Source: Bacteriovoracaceae bacterium (GTDB lineage Bacteria; Bdellovibrionota; Bacteriovoracia; Bacteriovoracales; Bacteriovoracaceae). Taken from it: 64,000 nt of DNA. Every line of letters begins with the position of its first letter. Positions within the stretch are counted from its first letter, which is position 1. The stretch covers positions 1,454,172 to 1,518,171 of the forward strand of contig JANJTC010000005.1 in the NCBI GenBank assembly GCA_024711325.1. Reading direction: 5' to 3'. Below, in pieces: positions 1 to 9,176 of this stretch. Under the pieces are notes generated by a model that saw only the letters and a list, made by a program, of their open reading frames with translations, was not told the DNA's origin and did no database searches. Position numbers and translations under genes: made by a program.

Positions 1-285
1 GTATTTGTGCTGTCATCAATTGGTGGTGCCTTCATTTCGTCCTATACTGGAGGGGAATTTGAAGTGAGATGGATCCCAAAATTATGGGAAAAAATTCATG
101 GCACGGACAACTACGCAATTTATGCATTTATAGGTGGAATACTCATGGCCTTTGGTGCTCGATTGGCAGGAGGTTGCACTAGTGGCCATGGTATTAGCGG
201 AACTCTTCAGCTAAGTGTCGCTTCCTGGATCTCTTTATTATGTTTTTTTGTTGGAGGCGTAATTACGATTCAGTTTCTGTACTAG
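1..285 (+). CDS. YeeE/YedE (PmpA-like) sulfur transporter family protein, 5'-truncated by window edge
   Basis: Open frame from base 1; GARLAGGCTSGHGISG motif typical of YeeE/YedE family; followed by a second half-size paralog. Confidence 0.85.
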   Translation, partial: VFVLSSIGGAFISSYTGGEFEVRWIPKLWEKIHGTDNYAIYAFIGGILMAFGARLAGGCTSGHGISGTLQLSVASWISLLCFFVGGVITIQFLY

Positions 286-294
286 AGGAGAGAT

Positions 295-816
295 ATGAAG
301 AAATTTTTCCAGGCACTGATATTCGGCCTTTCATTTGGTTTTCTCCTCCAAAAGGGAGGGGTTACAAAGTACCATATCCTTGAAGGACAACTACTTTTAT
401 CCGATTTTACCGTGATGAAGGTCATGCTCTCTGCCATACTAGTCGGCATGATTGGCCTCTATTTTCTTCAGCAAAAAAGTTTGGTCAAACCACATATCAA
501 ACCTGTTCAGCTAGTGGCCAATATTATAGGAGGGTTAATTTTTGGAGTGGGCTTCGCCTTGGCCGGTTATTGTCCAGGTACTGGGGCGGCAGCACTGGGG
601 CAGGGTAACTTAAATACTCTTTACTACATGGGCGGAATGCTTGTGGGATCATATGTATTTGCGGAACTGTCAGAAACATTAAATCAAACTGTAAAAACCT
701 GGGGCGATTTTGGGAAAGTAACGATTCCGGAATACTTACATGTTTCAAATAAAGTGTTTCTTATTATCTTTGCACCATTATTATTTTTAGTTCTCATTGG
801 ATTATCAAGGTTGTAA
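295..816 (+). CDS. YeeE/YedE (PmpB-like/DUF6691) family membrane protein
   Basis: Multi-TM protein with GVGFALAGYCPGTGAAALGQG motif; adjacent to partner at 1-285. Confidence 0.85.
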   Translation: MKKFFQALIFGLSFGFLLQKGGVTKYHILEGQLLLSDFTVMKVMLSAILVGMIGLYFLQQKSLVKPHIKPVQLVANIIGGLIFGVGFALAGYCPGTGAAALGQGNLNTLYYMGGMLVGSYVFAELSETLNQTVKTWGDFGKVTIPEYLHVSNKVFLIIFAPLLFLVLIGLSRL

Positions 817-913
817 GCGGGTGCCACGCGTTGTTTTATTTTTGGCCGGGTGTGAGGAATATTTTACTATTGGCATGGAAGATGCTTGTTAAAAAGCATT
901 CCAAGGGGGCCCT

Positions 914-1264
914 ATGATTAACCTGACTCTATTTATTAAGAAAAAAGTCGACAATTTAATTGAGGGTGCTTTGAATAAAATCGATCATCTTCAGATGGCC
1001 TTAAAATCAAATGGAGATCAGACTGATGATGCAAGTCGATTAAAAACTTCCGCCGAAAGGAAGAGAGAAAATTTGAGGAAAAAATTCGAGGTCAAAGAAG
1101 CTCCCCTAGAGGATATTGAGGCCGCCCGACAAAAATCAATGCTGGCCTCCCAGGGAGTAGCTGACCATTCAGGATCTTCGGTTCACGGTGCGGGACAAAA
1201 TTTGGATGGGAAATCCAATTCAAGCATGTGGCAAAGAAATTTCAATAATCATCAAGGAAACTAA
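914..1264 (+). CDS. Hypothetical polar protein
   Basis: 116-aa ORF, plausible RBS (aaggggg) upstream of ATG; no family recognised. Confidence 0.5.
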   Translation: MINLTLFIKKKVDNLIEGALNKIDHLQMALKSNGDQTDDASRLKTSAERKRENLRKKFEVKEAPLEDIEAARQKSMLASQGVADHSGSSVHGAGQNLDGKSNSSMWQRNFNNHQGN

Positions 1265-1274
1265 AGCTTACATT

Positions 1275-2087
1275 TTAAAATTGAACAATATACTGGGTGG
1301 CCCATGCATCATTCATAGGTAGTATTACCAATGAATGTGCTGGATCGTGGTTCATCAAGGAGTCATAAATGAATCCGCTCATGAAAGATCCTAGTGCGTA
1401 GCCAATCATCACATCTGTGGGATTGTGCCTGTGTCCTTCCACTCGGGCCCAGGAAGTAATTACGGCCATCCCTGTGTTTAAAGTAATAAGTCCTATTCGA
1501 AAATTGCTATCCATATTTATAGCTTCATAATTTTTGATATTGATCATGTTATAAGCACTTGCTTTGGTGGCGTGGCTTGAAGGGAAGCTCCTCATATCTG
1601 CCTTGTTGGGCCTCTGTCTTGGAAACGTTTCTGAAATCCTGTCATGGAAATATCTTGGTAGAGATGTAGAGGTCACTACTACTGCCGCACCTCGTACTTT
1701 ATTTTGTAGATAATCTCCCCATGAGTTTTCTTCATTTGCTGACGGTGTTAGTAGAGTGGAAGCATTAGTTTGATATTTCAGGATTTGATTATTAATATCA
1801 CTCCAGTCATCAGCAGTTTTATGATCAGGGAAAATATGTTTTTCTTCTGCTATCCAATTAGAAATCTTATCTTCATAATTTCCTATAACAATAACTCCTG
1901 CCCCGGCAACGGGAAGCCAAACATGAGCTGAGGATAAGTTCTTTTTAAGAGACCAAATGATACGCTCGGCCTTTACTGGATAGAGAGCATTTTTTCCCCA
2001 ATTCCCTTTTTTATTCAACAGGCCACAAGAACTCATGAATGGAATAAAGCAAAGAAGAATATACTGGCAAATTTGAAACTTTATCAT
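1275..2087 (-). CDS. PAP2-superfamily phosphatase, probable lipoprotein
   Basis: Lipobox-like FMSSCGLL; PAP2 motifs SFPSSHATKASAY and RVEGHRHNPTDVMIG; alternative start at 2138. Confidence 0.8.
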   Translation of the reverse strand: MIKFQICQYILLCFIPFMSSCGLLNKKGNWGKNALYPVKAERIIWSLKKNLSSAHVWLPVAGAGVIVIGNYEDKISNWIAEEKHIFPDHKTADDWSDINNQILKYQTNASTLLTPSANEENSWGDYLQNKVRGAAVVVTSTSLPRYFHDRISETFPRQRPNKADMRSFPSSHATKASAYNMINIKNYEAINMDSNFRIGLITLNTGMAVITSWARVEGHRHNPTDVMIGYALGSFMSGFIYDSLMNHDPAHSLVILPMNDAWATQYIVQF

Positions 2088-2161
2088 CAATGCAAGATAA
2101 GTTAGATCGATTAAAGATGGCATTGTGTTTTGCAACATTCCATCTTAATAAAAAATTAGTT

Positions 2162-2908
2162 TCAAATCACCTTTATGATTACACTGACAACCGAGTAGAT
2201 TGTAACAGTGGTGAATACGGTCCTTCTTAGTAAAAGAAGTTTTGTTTCTGTCATCTTCTTAAGTAAAACTTTAAGTAGGCCATAGGCAATGAGAGCTCCG
2301 GCCGCAAGCAGGGCCAGTTGCGTAAAAGAGATGAGAGAGAAAGCTGTTTTAAATTGAAAGATGAAAGCGGTTAGTGAGATTAACAAAATGGTGCCCAAAC
2401 TGGTCGGGAGCGCTTCTTCATAAGTTTTGCCAAAGACATTAATAAGAATTGGTACAAGAATGACCCCACCTCCCAGACCTGTAAGGGTAGTCATTAATCC
2501 TAAAAAGGCACCAGCTATTACGGCCTTTGAGAGGACATTATTTTCTTCTTTTAAAGTCTGCGTATTTCTTTTCCCAGACCAAACACTCCAGATGCTATAA
2601 ACTCCAATGACTGTCAGAAGCGCTGCTATGAAAATTTCAGATACAATCTCCTTTAGGGGTAATGAATAATAATTAGAAATAGCTCCTGCAACACTCATCG
2701 AAATTGCAATTTTTTTATTAACTTCGAAGACGCGCCCAATTAAATTGACTGCTGTACCAAAGACAACCGCAACTAGCGAAAGAACTGTTGCCTCTTTTAA
2801 AGATGTACCTGTAAGGTTTATAAAAAGGGGAATAGAGATCATAGCTCCTCCTGCCCCTGTTATTCCCATTATAACACCAACGAATAGCCCGATTGTCGCA
2901 TAGATCAT
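2162..2908 (-). CDS. TauE/SafE-family sulfite exporter-like membrane protein
   Basis: GxxTGxxGGxIxxPL repeats (ITGAGGAMISIPLF, LTGLGGGVILVPIL); start chosen at MIYATIG; ORF track begins at 2998. Confidence 0.85.
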   Translation of the reverse strand: MIYATIGLFVGVIMGITGAGGAMISIPLFINLTGTSLKEATVLSLVAVVFGTAVNLIGRVFEVNKKIAISMSVAGAISNYYSLPLKEIVSEIFIAALLTVIGVYSIWSVWSGKRNTQTLKEENNVLSKAVIAGAFLGLMTTLTGLGGGVILVPILINVFGKTYEEALPTSLGTILLISLTAFIFQFKTAFSLISFTQLALLAAGALIAYGLLKVLLKKMTETKLLLLRRTVFTTVTIYSVVSVIIKVI

Positions 2909-3017
2909 GAAGCCTTCTTGACTTGGATTAAGGTTAATTATATTATGGAAATGTAATATTGTAAAGCGGTTCTGCCGAAAGAGAGTAGGACTATGCAAAA
3001 AAATTGAGGTTATTAAT

Positions 3018-4079
3018 ATGGATAAAAACTTTATCTTTTATCAGCTTTTTGAAAAAGAAACTTCAACTTACACTTATCTCCTTGGTGACCAGGATACGAA
3101 GGAAGCTGTTCTCATTGATCCAGTGGTCGAAATGGTGGACAGAGACCTGAACCTCATTATGGATTTAGGACTTAAGCTTAAATATGTCCTTGATACTCAC
3201 GTTCATGCAGATCATATTACTGCCTCTGGCGAAATCAGAAAGCGAACTAATGCAAAAATTGCTTTAAGTTCTGCTTATGATATGCCCTGTCCTGATTTAC
3301 ATTTGGAAGATGGTCAGGAAATTCATTTCGGAAGTTATACTATTAAGGCCATTCATACTCCGGGGCATACTGGTGGATGTCTTTCATACCTTTTAGGAGA
3401 CATGGTTTTTACTGGAGATGCCTTACTTGTAAGAGGATGTGGAAGAACTGATTTTCAGGAAGGCTCTTCAGACAAGCTTTTTAATAGCGTTAGAGATAAG
3501 CTCTTCTCACTAGCAGATGATACAACCGTTTACCCGGGCCATGACTATAAGGGATTTACAAAAAGTAGCATAGGACTAGAGAAAAAGTTGAATCCAAGAC
3601 TGAAACTTGAAAATACAAGGGAGCAATTTTGCGAAATTATGAGCAATCTTAAACTGGCATATCCTAAAAAAATACAGGAAGCCGTTCCTGCAAATCTTGA
3701 ATGTGGACTTCCTTTTAAATCTGAGATTCTTAATACCGGTTTTGTTGACGGAATCCCAACGGTTACGGCAGAGGATGTATATACTAAACTTGGGCACATC
3801 AAAGTAATTGATGTACGTGGGAGTGATGAATTTAACAATGAGCTAGGACACATCCAGAATGCAGAGCTGGCCCCCTTAGGTCCAATACTGGATAAAAGAC
3901 TCGACGGAGAAGATAAAAACAATGAAGTTATTTTTGTATGCCGTTCTGGGAAAAGATCAAGTGAAGCGACTAGAATGGCCTTAAATAAAGGTTTTGAAAA
4001 AGTATATAACCTTCAAGGTGGTATGCTTAGATGGAATGAACTCCATTTTCCAATTCAAAGAGATATGGGCGGATCTTAA
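3018..4079 (+). CDS. MBL-fold persulfide dioxygenase (ETHE1-like) fused to C-terminal rhodanese domain
   Basis: THVHADH metal site, GHTGGCLSY, TGDALL; C-terminal VCRSGKRS rhodanese active-site loop. Confidence 0.9.
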   Translation: MDKNFIFYQLFEKETSTYTYLLGDQDTKEAVLIDPVVEMVDRDLNLIMDLGLKLKYVLDTHVHADHITASGEIRKRTNAKIALSSAYDMPCPDLHLEDGQEIHFGSYTIKAIHTPGHTGGCLSYLLGDMVFTGDALLVRGCGRTDFQEGSSDKLFNSVRDKLFSLADDTTVYPGHDYKGFTKSSIGLEKKLNPRLKLENTREQFCEIMSNLKLAYPKKIQEAVPANLECGLPFKSEILNTGFVDGIPTVTAEDVYTKLGHIKVIDVRGSDEFNNELGHIQNAELAPLGPILDKRLDGEDKNNEVIFVCRSGKRSSEATRMALNKGFEKVYNLQGGMLRWNELHFPIQRDMGGS

Positions 4080-4225
4080 TTTAAACTTCTTAGAATATTA
4101 CGCACCATCACACTTGAGAAAACTTGTGCAAAGTCCTAACTTAGTCAAAAGATGTGAATGTGGAACAAGTCTAGAGTTATAAGCTGAATTTTGGGATAGT
4201 ATAGTACCAAGCTAAGGAGTTATTT

Positions 4226-4582
4226 ATGCGACCAAATTTAGCCTTTTTAATTGGATCTTCAATATTATTCGTCAGCATTTCTGGCTGTACTACGCCTTAT
4301 GATTTGAAACAGAACAAACCTACACTGAGCTACGTCACCAGTCGTCCTGCTAAGGAAGTAATGAAATGCATTCGGGACAAGTGGAAAGCGCATCAGCCTA
4401 CCGTGTATGAAGAGAAAACCAGTGATGGCTGGGTCATAAGACATGATGATGCAAGTCCATCCGCAACTGTCGCTATTGCTGAAGTGGAAGGAACAAGACC
4501 GGAAGTCACTGTGAATTACTATCACCGGACAAATAGAATCAAGCTACATCGTTTTGAAGAAGAAATCTTGGAATGTAAATAG
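4226..4582 (+). CDS. Hypothetical lipoprotein
   Basis: Signal peptide with lipobox (FVSISGC); aaggagtt RBS. Confidence 0.65.
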   Translation: MRPNLAFLIGSSILFVSISGCTTPYDLKQNKPTLSYVTSRPAKEVMKCIRDKWKAHQPTVYEEKTSDGWVIRHDDASPSATVAIAEVEGTRPEVTVNYYHRTNRIKLHRFEEEILECK

Positions 4583-4589
4583 GGAGTAC

Positions 4590-5012
4590 ATGAAAAAAGT
4601 AAAAGTTCAATTTGTAAAATACGACATGACAAAGACGAAGAACCGTAATCGAAAAGACATGCTGGTTGATAATCGAAGTGAGAGTGCGGTCATTACACAG
4701 CTAGAGAAAATCCATAAAGGTGAGGAAGTTCTTAGAATTCTTGAATTAGTATGGGATGAAAATCAAGTTAAGGAAACAGCTCGTCACAATAAAATCGATC
4801 AGGATGAAATGTTTTTTGGTAAAGTTAAATTCTTTGATAACGAGAAAGGATTTGGATTTATCCACCCAGATGACGAAATGGACGATTTATTTTTTCATAA
4901 ATCTGCATGCATTAATGGATTTCCGGTTGATAGGGACAGTGTAGAATTCAAAATCAGTAAAGGTCCAAAAGGGTTGCTGGCCATTCATGTCAAAGTTCTG
5001 GAATTAGACTAA
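4590..5012 (+). CDS. Protein with C-terminal cold-shock (CSD) domain and novel N-terminal extension
   Basis: GKVKFFDNEKGFGFIHPDD...DLFFHKSA matches CSD RNP1/RNP2; start MKKVKVQF after tagggag. Confidence 0.8.
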   Translation: MKKVKVQFVKYDMTKTKNRNRKDMLVDNRSESAVITQLEKIHKGEEVLRILELVWDENQVKETARHNKIDQDEMFFGKVKFFDNEKGFGFIHPDDEMDDLFFHKSACINGFPVDRDSVEFKISKGPKGLLAIHVKVLELD

Positions 5013-5123
5013 ATTTGAAAGTCACCTGATTTTGTTAAAACTTCCCTATGTTTAGGTCTTTTTAAGATGCATAACATATTTCCTGGGTACATGCTTAAAA
5101 GAGAAACCTCATAGGAGAATTTT

Positions 5124-5600
5124 ATGAAAGATGAGCTTTCTATAATGAGACTTGTTCCCGGTGAAAGACAAGACATCTTCAATTACTTCATTAGACCAGA
5201 TCTTTTAGAAATGTGGGCATTCCCAGACGGAATGAAACTGCGAGTTCCTTTTTTTGAAGCTAAAATTGGTGGATCTTATCGTTTTGAACATACTGCCAGC
5301 GATGGCGTCTACACTTGTATTGGTAATATCAAAGATTTTCAACCAGGGACAAAATTGTATCAAGTCGATAACGTTTTTGGGCCCAATGGTAAACCATTAT
5401 TTGGGAAACTTGAGACAATCACAACATTTAGTATGAAACCTGGTGGGACGTTTATCACTATCACTCAGAAAGGATTTACCAATGAGAAGACCTTGGAGGA
5501 ATGCGAAAGTGGTTGGAATCAGTGTTTGGATAAACTGACCTCGCTGCTGGTGGGTCCATCTGCGTCTTTTTCCGGTACTCATTTTGCACTCATAAATTGA
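5124..5600 (+). CDS. SRPBCC/AHSA1-domain protein
   Basis: AHSA1-like pattern (IRPDLLEMWAFP...GGSYRFEH...GWNQCLDKLTSLL). Confidence 0.75.
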   Translation: MKDELSIMRLVPGERQDIFNYFIRPDLLEMWAFPDGMKLRVPFFEAKIGGSYRFEHTASDGVYTCIGNIKDFQPGTKLYQVDNVFGPNGKPLFGKLETITTFSMKPGGTFITITQKGFTNEKTLEECESGWNQCLDKLTSLLVGPSASFSGTHFALIN

Positions 5601-5621
5601 ATGTACAAATGGAGGTACCCT

Positions 5622-6263
5622 ATGAAAAAAATGTTAATTGCAATTGGTATTTTTACAGCGATGACGAGCCTGGCCTTTGGGGAGCTTGCTGGAAAATCGA
5701 ATGGAGAGTTTGTGACTCTATCCGGTAAAGTTTCAGATGTTAAACCACATTCTTTTACTCTCACAACTAATGGGAACAAAGTTTTGGTTGAAATGGATGA
5801 TTACAGTTCCTGGATAGCTGATGGTTTTAAACTGGTAAATGGAGATCAAGTCGCTGTTTCTGGACGAGTTGATAAAGACTTTCTTGAAAAAAAGAAGGTT
5901 GAAGCTGGTAGCGTTTACGTTAAGAACATTGATACCTACTTCTTTGCGAGCAGTGATGATGAAGAAGATTTCACCTATGTTCCAACTTCTTATAGCTTAA
6001 TTGGTACATTACCTGAAGGGGCCCAAATAGACCTTCAAGGTAAAATAACCAATGTCCAAGGACGAGAATTTACAGTTGATACAGGCATTAGGAAAATTGT
6101 AGTTGATACTCAATCGATGACTTACAATCCTGTTGATAATAAAGGGTTTACTAAATTGAATGTCGGAGATCGGGTTAGGGTTTCTGGAAAGGTAGAGGAA
6201 AATCTTTTTGAGGCCAAAGAAGTTGCCGCTAATTACGTAACTGAACTGCCTAAGAATATCTAA
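5622..6263 (+). CDS. Secreted protein with two tandem OB-fold-like domains
   Basis: Signal peptide MKKMLIAIGIFTAMTSLAFG; two repeats of L.GKV..V....F....GD.V.VSG.V.....E.K.V.A..V. Confidence 0.65.
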   Translation: MKKMLIAIGIFTAMTSLAFGELAGKSNGEFVTLSGKVSDVKPHSFTLTTNGNKVLVEMDDYSSWIADGFKLVNGDQVAVSGRVDKDFLEKKKVEAGSVYVKNIDTYFFASSDDEEDFTYVPTSYSLIGTLPEGAQIDLQGKITNVQGREFTVDTGIRKIVVDTQSMTYNPVDNKGFTKLNVGDRVRVSGKVEENLFEAKEVAANYVTELPKNI

Positions 6264-6276
6264 GATTATTTATAAT

Positions 6277-6305
6277 AAAGAGGGGCATTTTAAAGGCCCC
6301 TCTTT
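6277..6305 (+). terminator. Rho-independent-like terminator hairpin
   Basis: AAAGAGGGGC-N9-GCCCCTCTTT inverted repeat after stop at 6263. Confidence 0.75.
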
Positions 6306-6332
6306 GTATCTTTCAAATCTTACAAGGGGTCT

Positions 6333-7268
6333 ATGGAATTCTTTGGTATAAGATTGGTCGGTATCAATCCTGATAACGGTCAAAAATTATTTCTAACGAT
6401 CGTAATCATATCTGTCATTTTCTTCATGAAATGGTTGCTCGTCAGGATTTTGAATCTTATCTATTCTCGCACAGAAAATCTTCGTTTCAGGTTTTGGAGT
6501 AGACAAGGGATAAATCTATTTGTGGCGTTTGTGACTTTTCTTGCTGTGCTTTCAATCTGGTTTGATGACCCTAGACGTTTAACCACGGGGCTTGGACTTG
6601 TCACTGCAGGACTTGCCTTTGCTCTTCAGAAAGTAGTGACCTCTTTTGCAGGTTATCTTATTATTATGCGTGGAAATACTTTTAGTGTCGGAGAAAGAAT
6701 TACGATGGGAGGAATCCGTGGAGATGTTATTTCTCTGGGATTTATTCAGACGACAATTATGGAAATGGGCCAGCCACCTTCAGTTCAAGATGCTAATCCT
6801 GAGATGTGGATTCAAGGGCGGCAGTTTACTGGCCGAATCGTGACAGTAACAAACGATAAAATATTTGAGAATCCTGTTTATAATTATACCAGAGACTTCT
6901 CTTTCATTTGGGAAGAAATGAATTTTCCTATCAAGTACACTGAACAAGCAGATAAAGTCGAAGACATTATAATTAAGACTGTTTCAGATCACACAGAGAA
7001 ATTTAGAGATTTAAGTGATTTTCAACGACAAATGCTCGAGAAGAAATATGGAATTAAGACTGATGATATGATCCCTCGTGTATTTTACCGGATGACAGAT
7101 AATTGGTTAGAGCTAAGTGTGAGATTTATTTTGCCTGAACATGGAGTCAGGGTGGTTAAAGATGCAATTACCCGGGATATTCTAAAGGCCTTTCATCGTG
7201 AAGCTATTGAAATTGCCAGCTCAACCTTTGAAATTGTAGGGGTCCCATCTGTCAGGATTAGTCATTAG
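6333..7268 (+). CDS. MscS-family mechanosensitive ion channel protein
   Basis: GLGLVTAGLAFALQKVVTSFAGYLIIMRGNTFSVGERITMGGIRGDVISLGFIQT typical MscS pore/beta domain. Confidence 0.9.
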   Translation: MEFFGIRLVGINPDNGQKLFLTIVIISVIFFMKWLLVRILNLIYSRTENLRFRFWSRQGINLFVAFVTFLAVLSIWFDDPRRLTTGLGLVTAGLAFALQKVVTSFAGYLIIMRGNTFSVGERITMGGIRGDVISLGFIQTTIMEMGQPPSVQDANPEMWIQGRQFTGRIVTVTNDKIFENPVYNYTRDFSFIWEEMNFPIKYTEQADKVEDIIIKTVSDHTEKFRDLSDFQRQMLEKKYGIKTDDMIPRVFYRMTDNWLELSVRFILPEHGVRVVKDAITRDILKAFHREAIEIASSTFEIVGVPSVRISH

Positions 7269-7656
7269 CTACTGATGGTCTGCAAAATTTTTTAACCGTG
7301 TCCAGGAGTAGATCAATATCGGCAGGTTTCCTGATATAGCCTCGGACTTGTTTCGATGCTTCTTCAGCAGATGCACCTGCGGCTGAACAAATGACAATCG
7401 GAAGCGAGGTAATCAGATCCTCACTTCTTAGTTTTAAGTGATCCAAAAATTCCCATCCATCCATGATTGGCATAAACATATCCAGAAGTATGAGGCATGG
7501 ATGCTTAATGATCTCAAGAGCTTTTAGGGCCTCTTGACCATTTTTTGCAGTTACTACTTCATAACCTTCTAATTCCAGTAGATCCTTGTACGTTTCAAGG
7601 AGGGCCTCATTGTCTTCAACAATTAAAAGCGTTCCGCATTTACCTATTTGATTCAC
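7258..7656 (-). CDS. Single-domain response regulator
   Basis: LLIVEDNEALL, phosphoacceptor LILLDMFMP, conserved Lys YIRKPADID. Confidence 0.9.
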   Translation of the reverse strand: MNQIGKCGTLLIVEDNEALLETYKDLLELEGYEVVTAKNGQEALKALEIIKHPCLILLDMFMPIMDGWEFLDHLKLRSEDLITSLPIVICSAAGASAEEASKQVRGYIRKPADIDLLLDTVKKFCRPSVAND

Positions 7657-9176
7657 AATAGCTCCTCTTCTTGACGATTCAAAGGCAGAGTTACCTTAAA
7701 CAATGATCCTTTTCCAACTTCACTTTCAACCTCAATTGCACCACCTTGGGCCTCAATTGCTTTGCGGGCAATATATAAACCAAGGCCCAATCCACTTATA
7801 GAAGGGCTGCTGGCGCGCTCAAAACGTTGAAATATTTTTGATTGCAACTCATGAGGGATACCTGGCCCGTGATCCTGTACGGTTAATATTGCCATATGCT
7901 TAATGGATCTGAGGACAATTTTAACAGGTTTACCTGGAGCATATTTAAGGGTGTTTGTTAGAAGATTGGTTACCACTTGACCCAGCCGAAAGCTGTCCCA
8001 ATTACCTTCCACTCTATCTTGCAAATCGCATTCAAGTTGTATGTTGGCAGAATTAAATGCATCTTCAAAATCGTGACATACATCTGCAACAAGTTTGGAG
8101 AGATCAGTTTTTACCGTGTGAATCTCAAGTCTTCCTGCTTGAATGCGGGAAATATCGAGGAGCTCGTTGATCAAGTTCTCGAGAATCTTGACCTGCTTCA
8201 TAGCAATAAGCAGGGACTTCTCCAGACGACTTGAATGCTTACCATCTATTTTGAATTCTGGTTCCCTTTGGGCCATTTGAAGTTGAAGTGACAAAACAGA
8301 AATAGGTGTTCTTAATTCATGAGAGGCAATGGACAAAAATTCATCGCGTGCAATGATCGCTTTTTGAAGATTCTCTTCATTTAGTTTTACAGAGGTTAAG
8401 TCTCGAATAACTTCTCCAAAACCACGAAGCTGCCCATTTTTATCTTTAAGTGCCGTGATCACTGTACTTGCCCAGAACTTTGTACCATCTTTTCTATAGC
8501 GCCAATTCTCTTCTTCAAATTTCCCTTCGGATTTTGCTATTGCAAGGTCGTGTTCTGGCCTGCCAGATTGGCGCTCTTCTTCGCTATAAAAAATACTGAA
8601 GTTTTTCCCGATGATTTCATCTGAGGTAAAGCCTTCTATCCTTTCTGCACCCGCATTCCAGCTGACAACATTACCTTCTTTATCCATCATGTAGAGGGCG
8701 TATTCTTTGTTAAAGTCAACAAAGAGCTTAAAACGTTCTTCACTAAGAGCAAGAGCTTCTTTTGACAATGTTTCTTTTGCACTAAAGGTTTTATGTTTTT
8801 GAAGCACGACTTCAATGGCCGTATGGAGTTCAGATTCTTCAAATGGTTTGAGAAGATATCCGTAGGGGCCTACAACTTTCGCTTTTTGCAGTGTTGCTTC
8901 ATCTGCATAAGCTGTAAGAAAAATTACAGGAATGTTTAAAAGTTTTTGGATTTGATCGGCCGTTTCTATCCCATCCATGTTACCTTGGATTTGAATATCC
9001 ATCAAAATCAGGTCAGGTTTTGTCGCCGTTGCTTCTTTGATTGCGTCCTTGCCATTGTTAACAATACCTGACACTAGATAACCCAGTCGTTTTAAACCTT
9101 GTTCAATATCTAAGGCAACAATGTTTTCATCTTCGACGATGAGTATACTTGATTTGTTCTTGGATTCAGAGTTCAT
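7653..9176 (-). CDS. REC-PAS-histidine kinase
   Basis: N-terminal receiver (LIVEDENIVALD, DLILMDIQI), PAS, H-box FLSIASHELRTPISVL, ATPase boxes DHGPGIP and GLGLGLYIARK. Confidence 0.93.
   Translation of the reverse strand: MNSESKNKSSILIVEDENIVALDIEQGLKRLGYLVSGIVNNGKDAIKEATATKPDLILMDIQIQGNMDGIETADQIQKLLNIPVIFLTAYADEATLQKAKVVGPYGYLLKPFEESELHTAIEVVLQKHKTFSAKETLSKEALALSEERFKLFVDFNKEYALYMMDKEGNVVSWNAGAERIEGFTSDEIIGKNFSIFYSEEERQSGRPEHDLAIAKSEGKFEEENWRYRKDGTKFWASTVITALKDKNGQLRGFGEVIRDLTSVKLNEENLQKAIIARDEFLSIASHELRTPISVLSLQLQMAQREPEFKIDGKHSSRLEKSLLIAMKQVKILENLINELLDISRIQAGRLEIHTVKTDLSKLVADVCHDFEDAFNSANIQLECDLQDRVEGNWDSFRLGQVVTNLLTNTLKYAPGKPVKIVLRSIKHMAILTVQDHGPGIPHELQSKIFQRFERASSPSISGLGLGLYIARKAIEAQGGAIEVESEVGKGSLFKVTLPLNRQEEELL

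Noticed and set aside
860-912. Imperfect hairpin ggaagatgctt...aagcattcc as a possible sRNA/terminator
   Set aside because: Bulged stem, located just upstream of an ATG, no promoter or T-run evidence.
3994-4182. 62-aa ORF overlapping the end of the MBL-rhodanese gene
   Set aside because: Alternative frame inside a strong CDS with no RBS or family support.
7977-8234. Plus-strand ORFs antisense to the sensor kinases (also 9213-9530, 9893-10177, 10122-10394)
   Set aside because: Shadow ORFs; composition follows the antisense coding strand and no domain is recognised.
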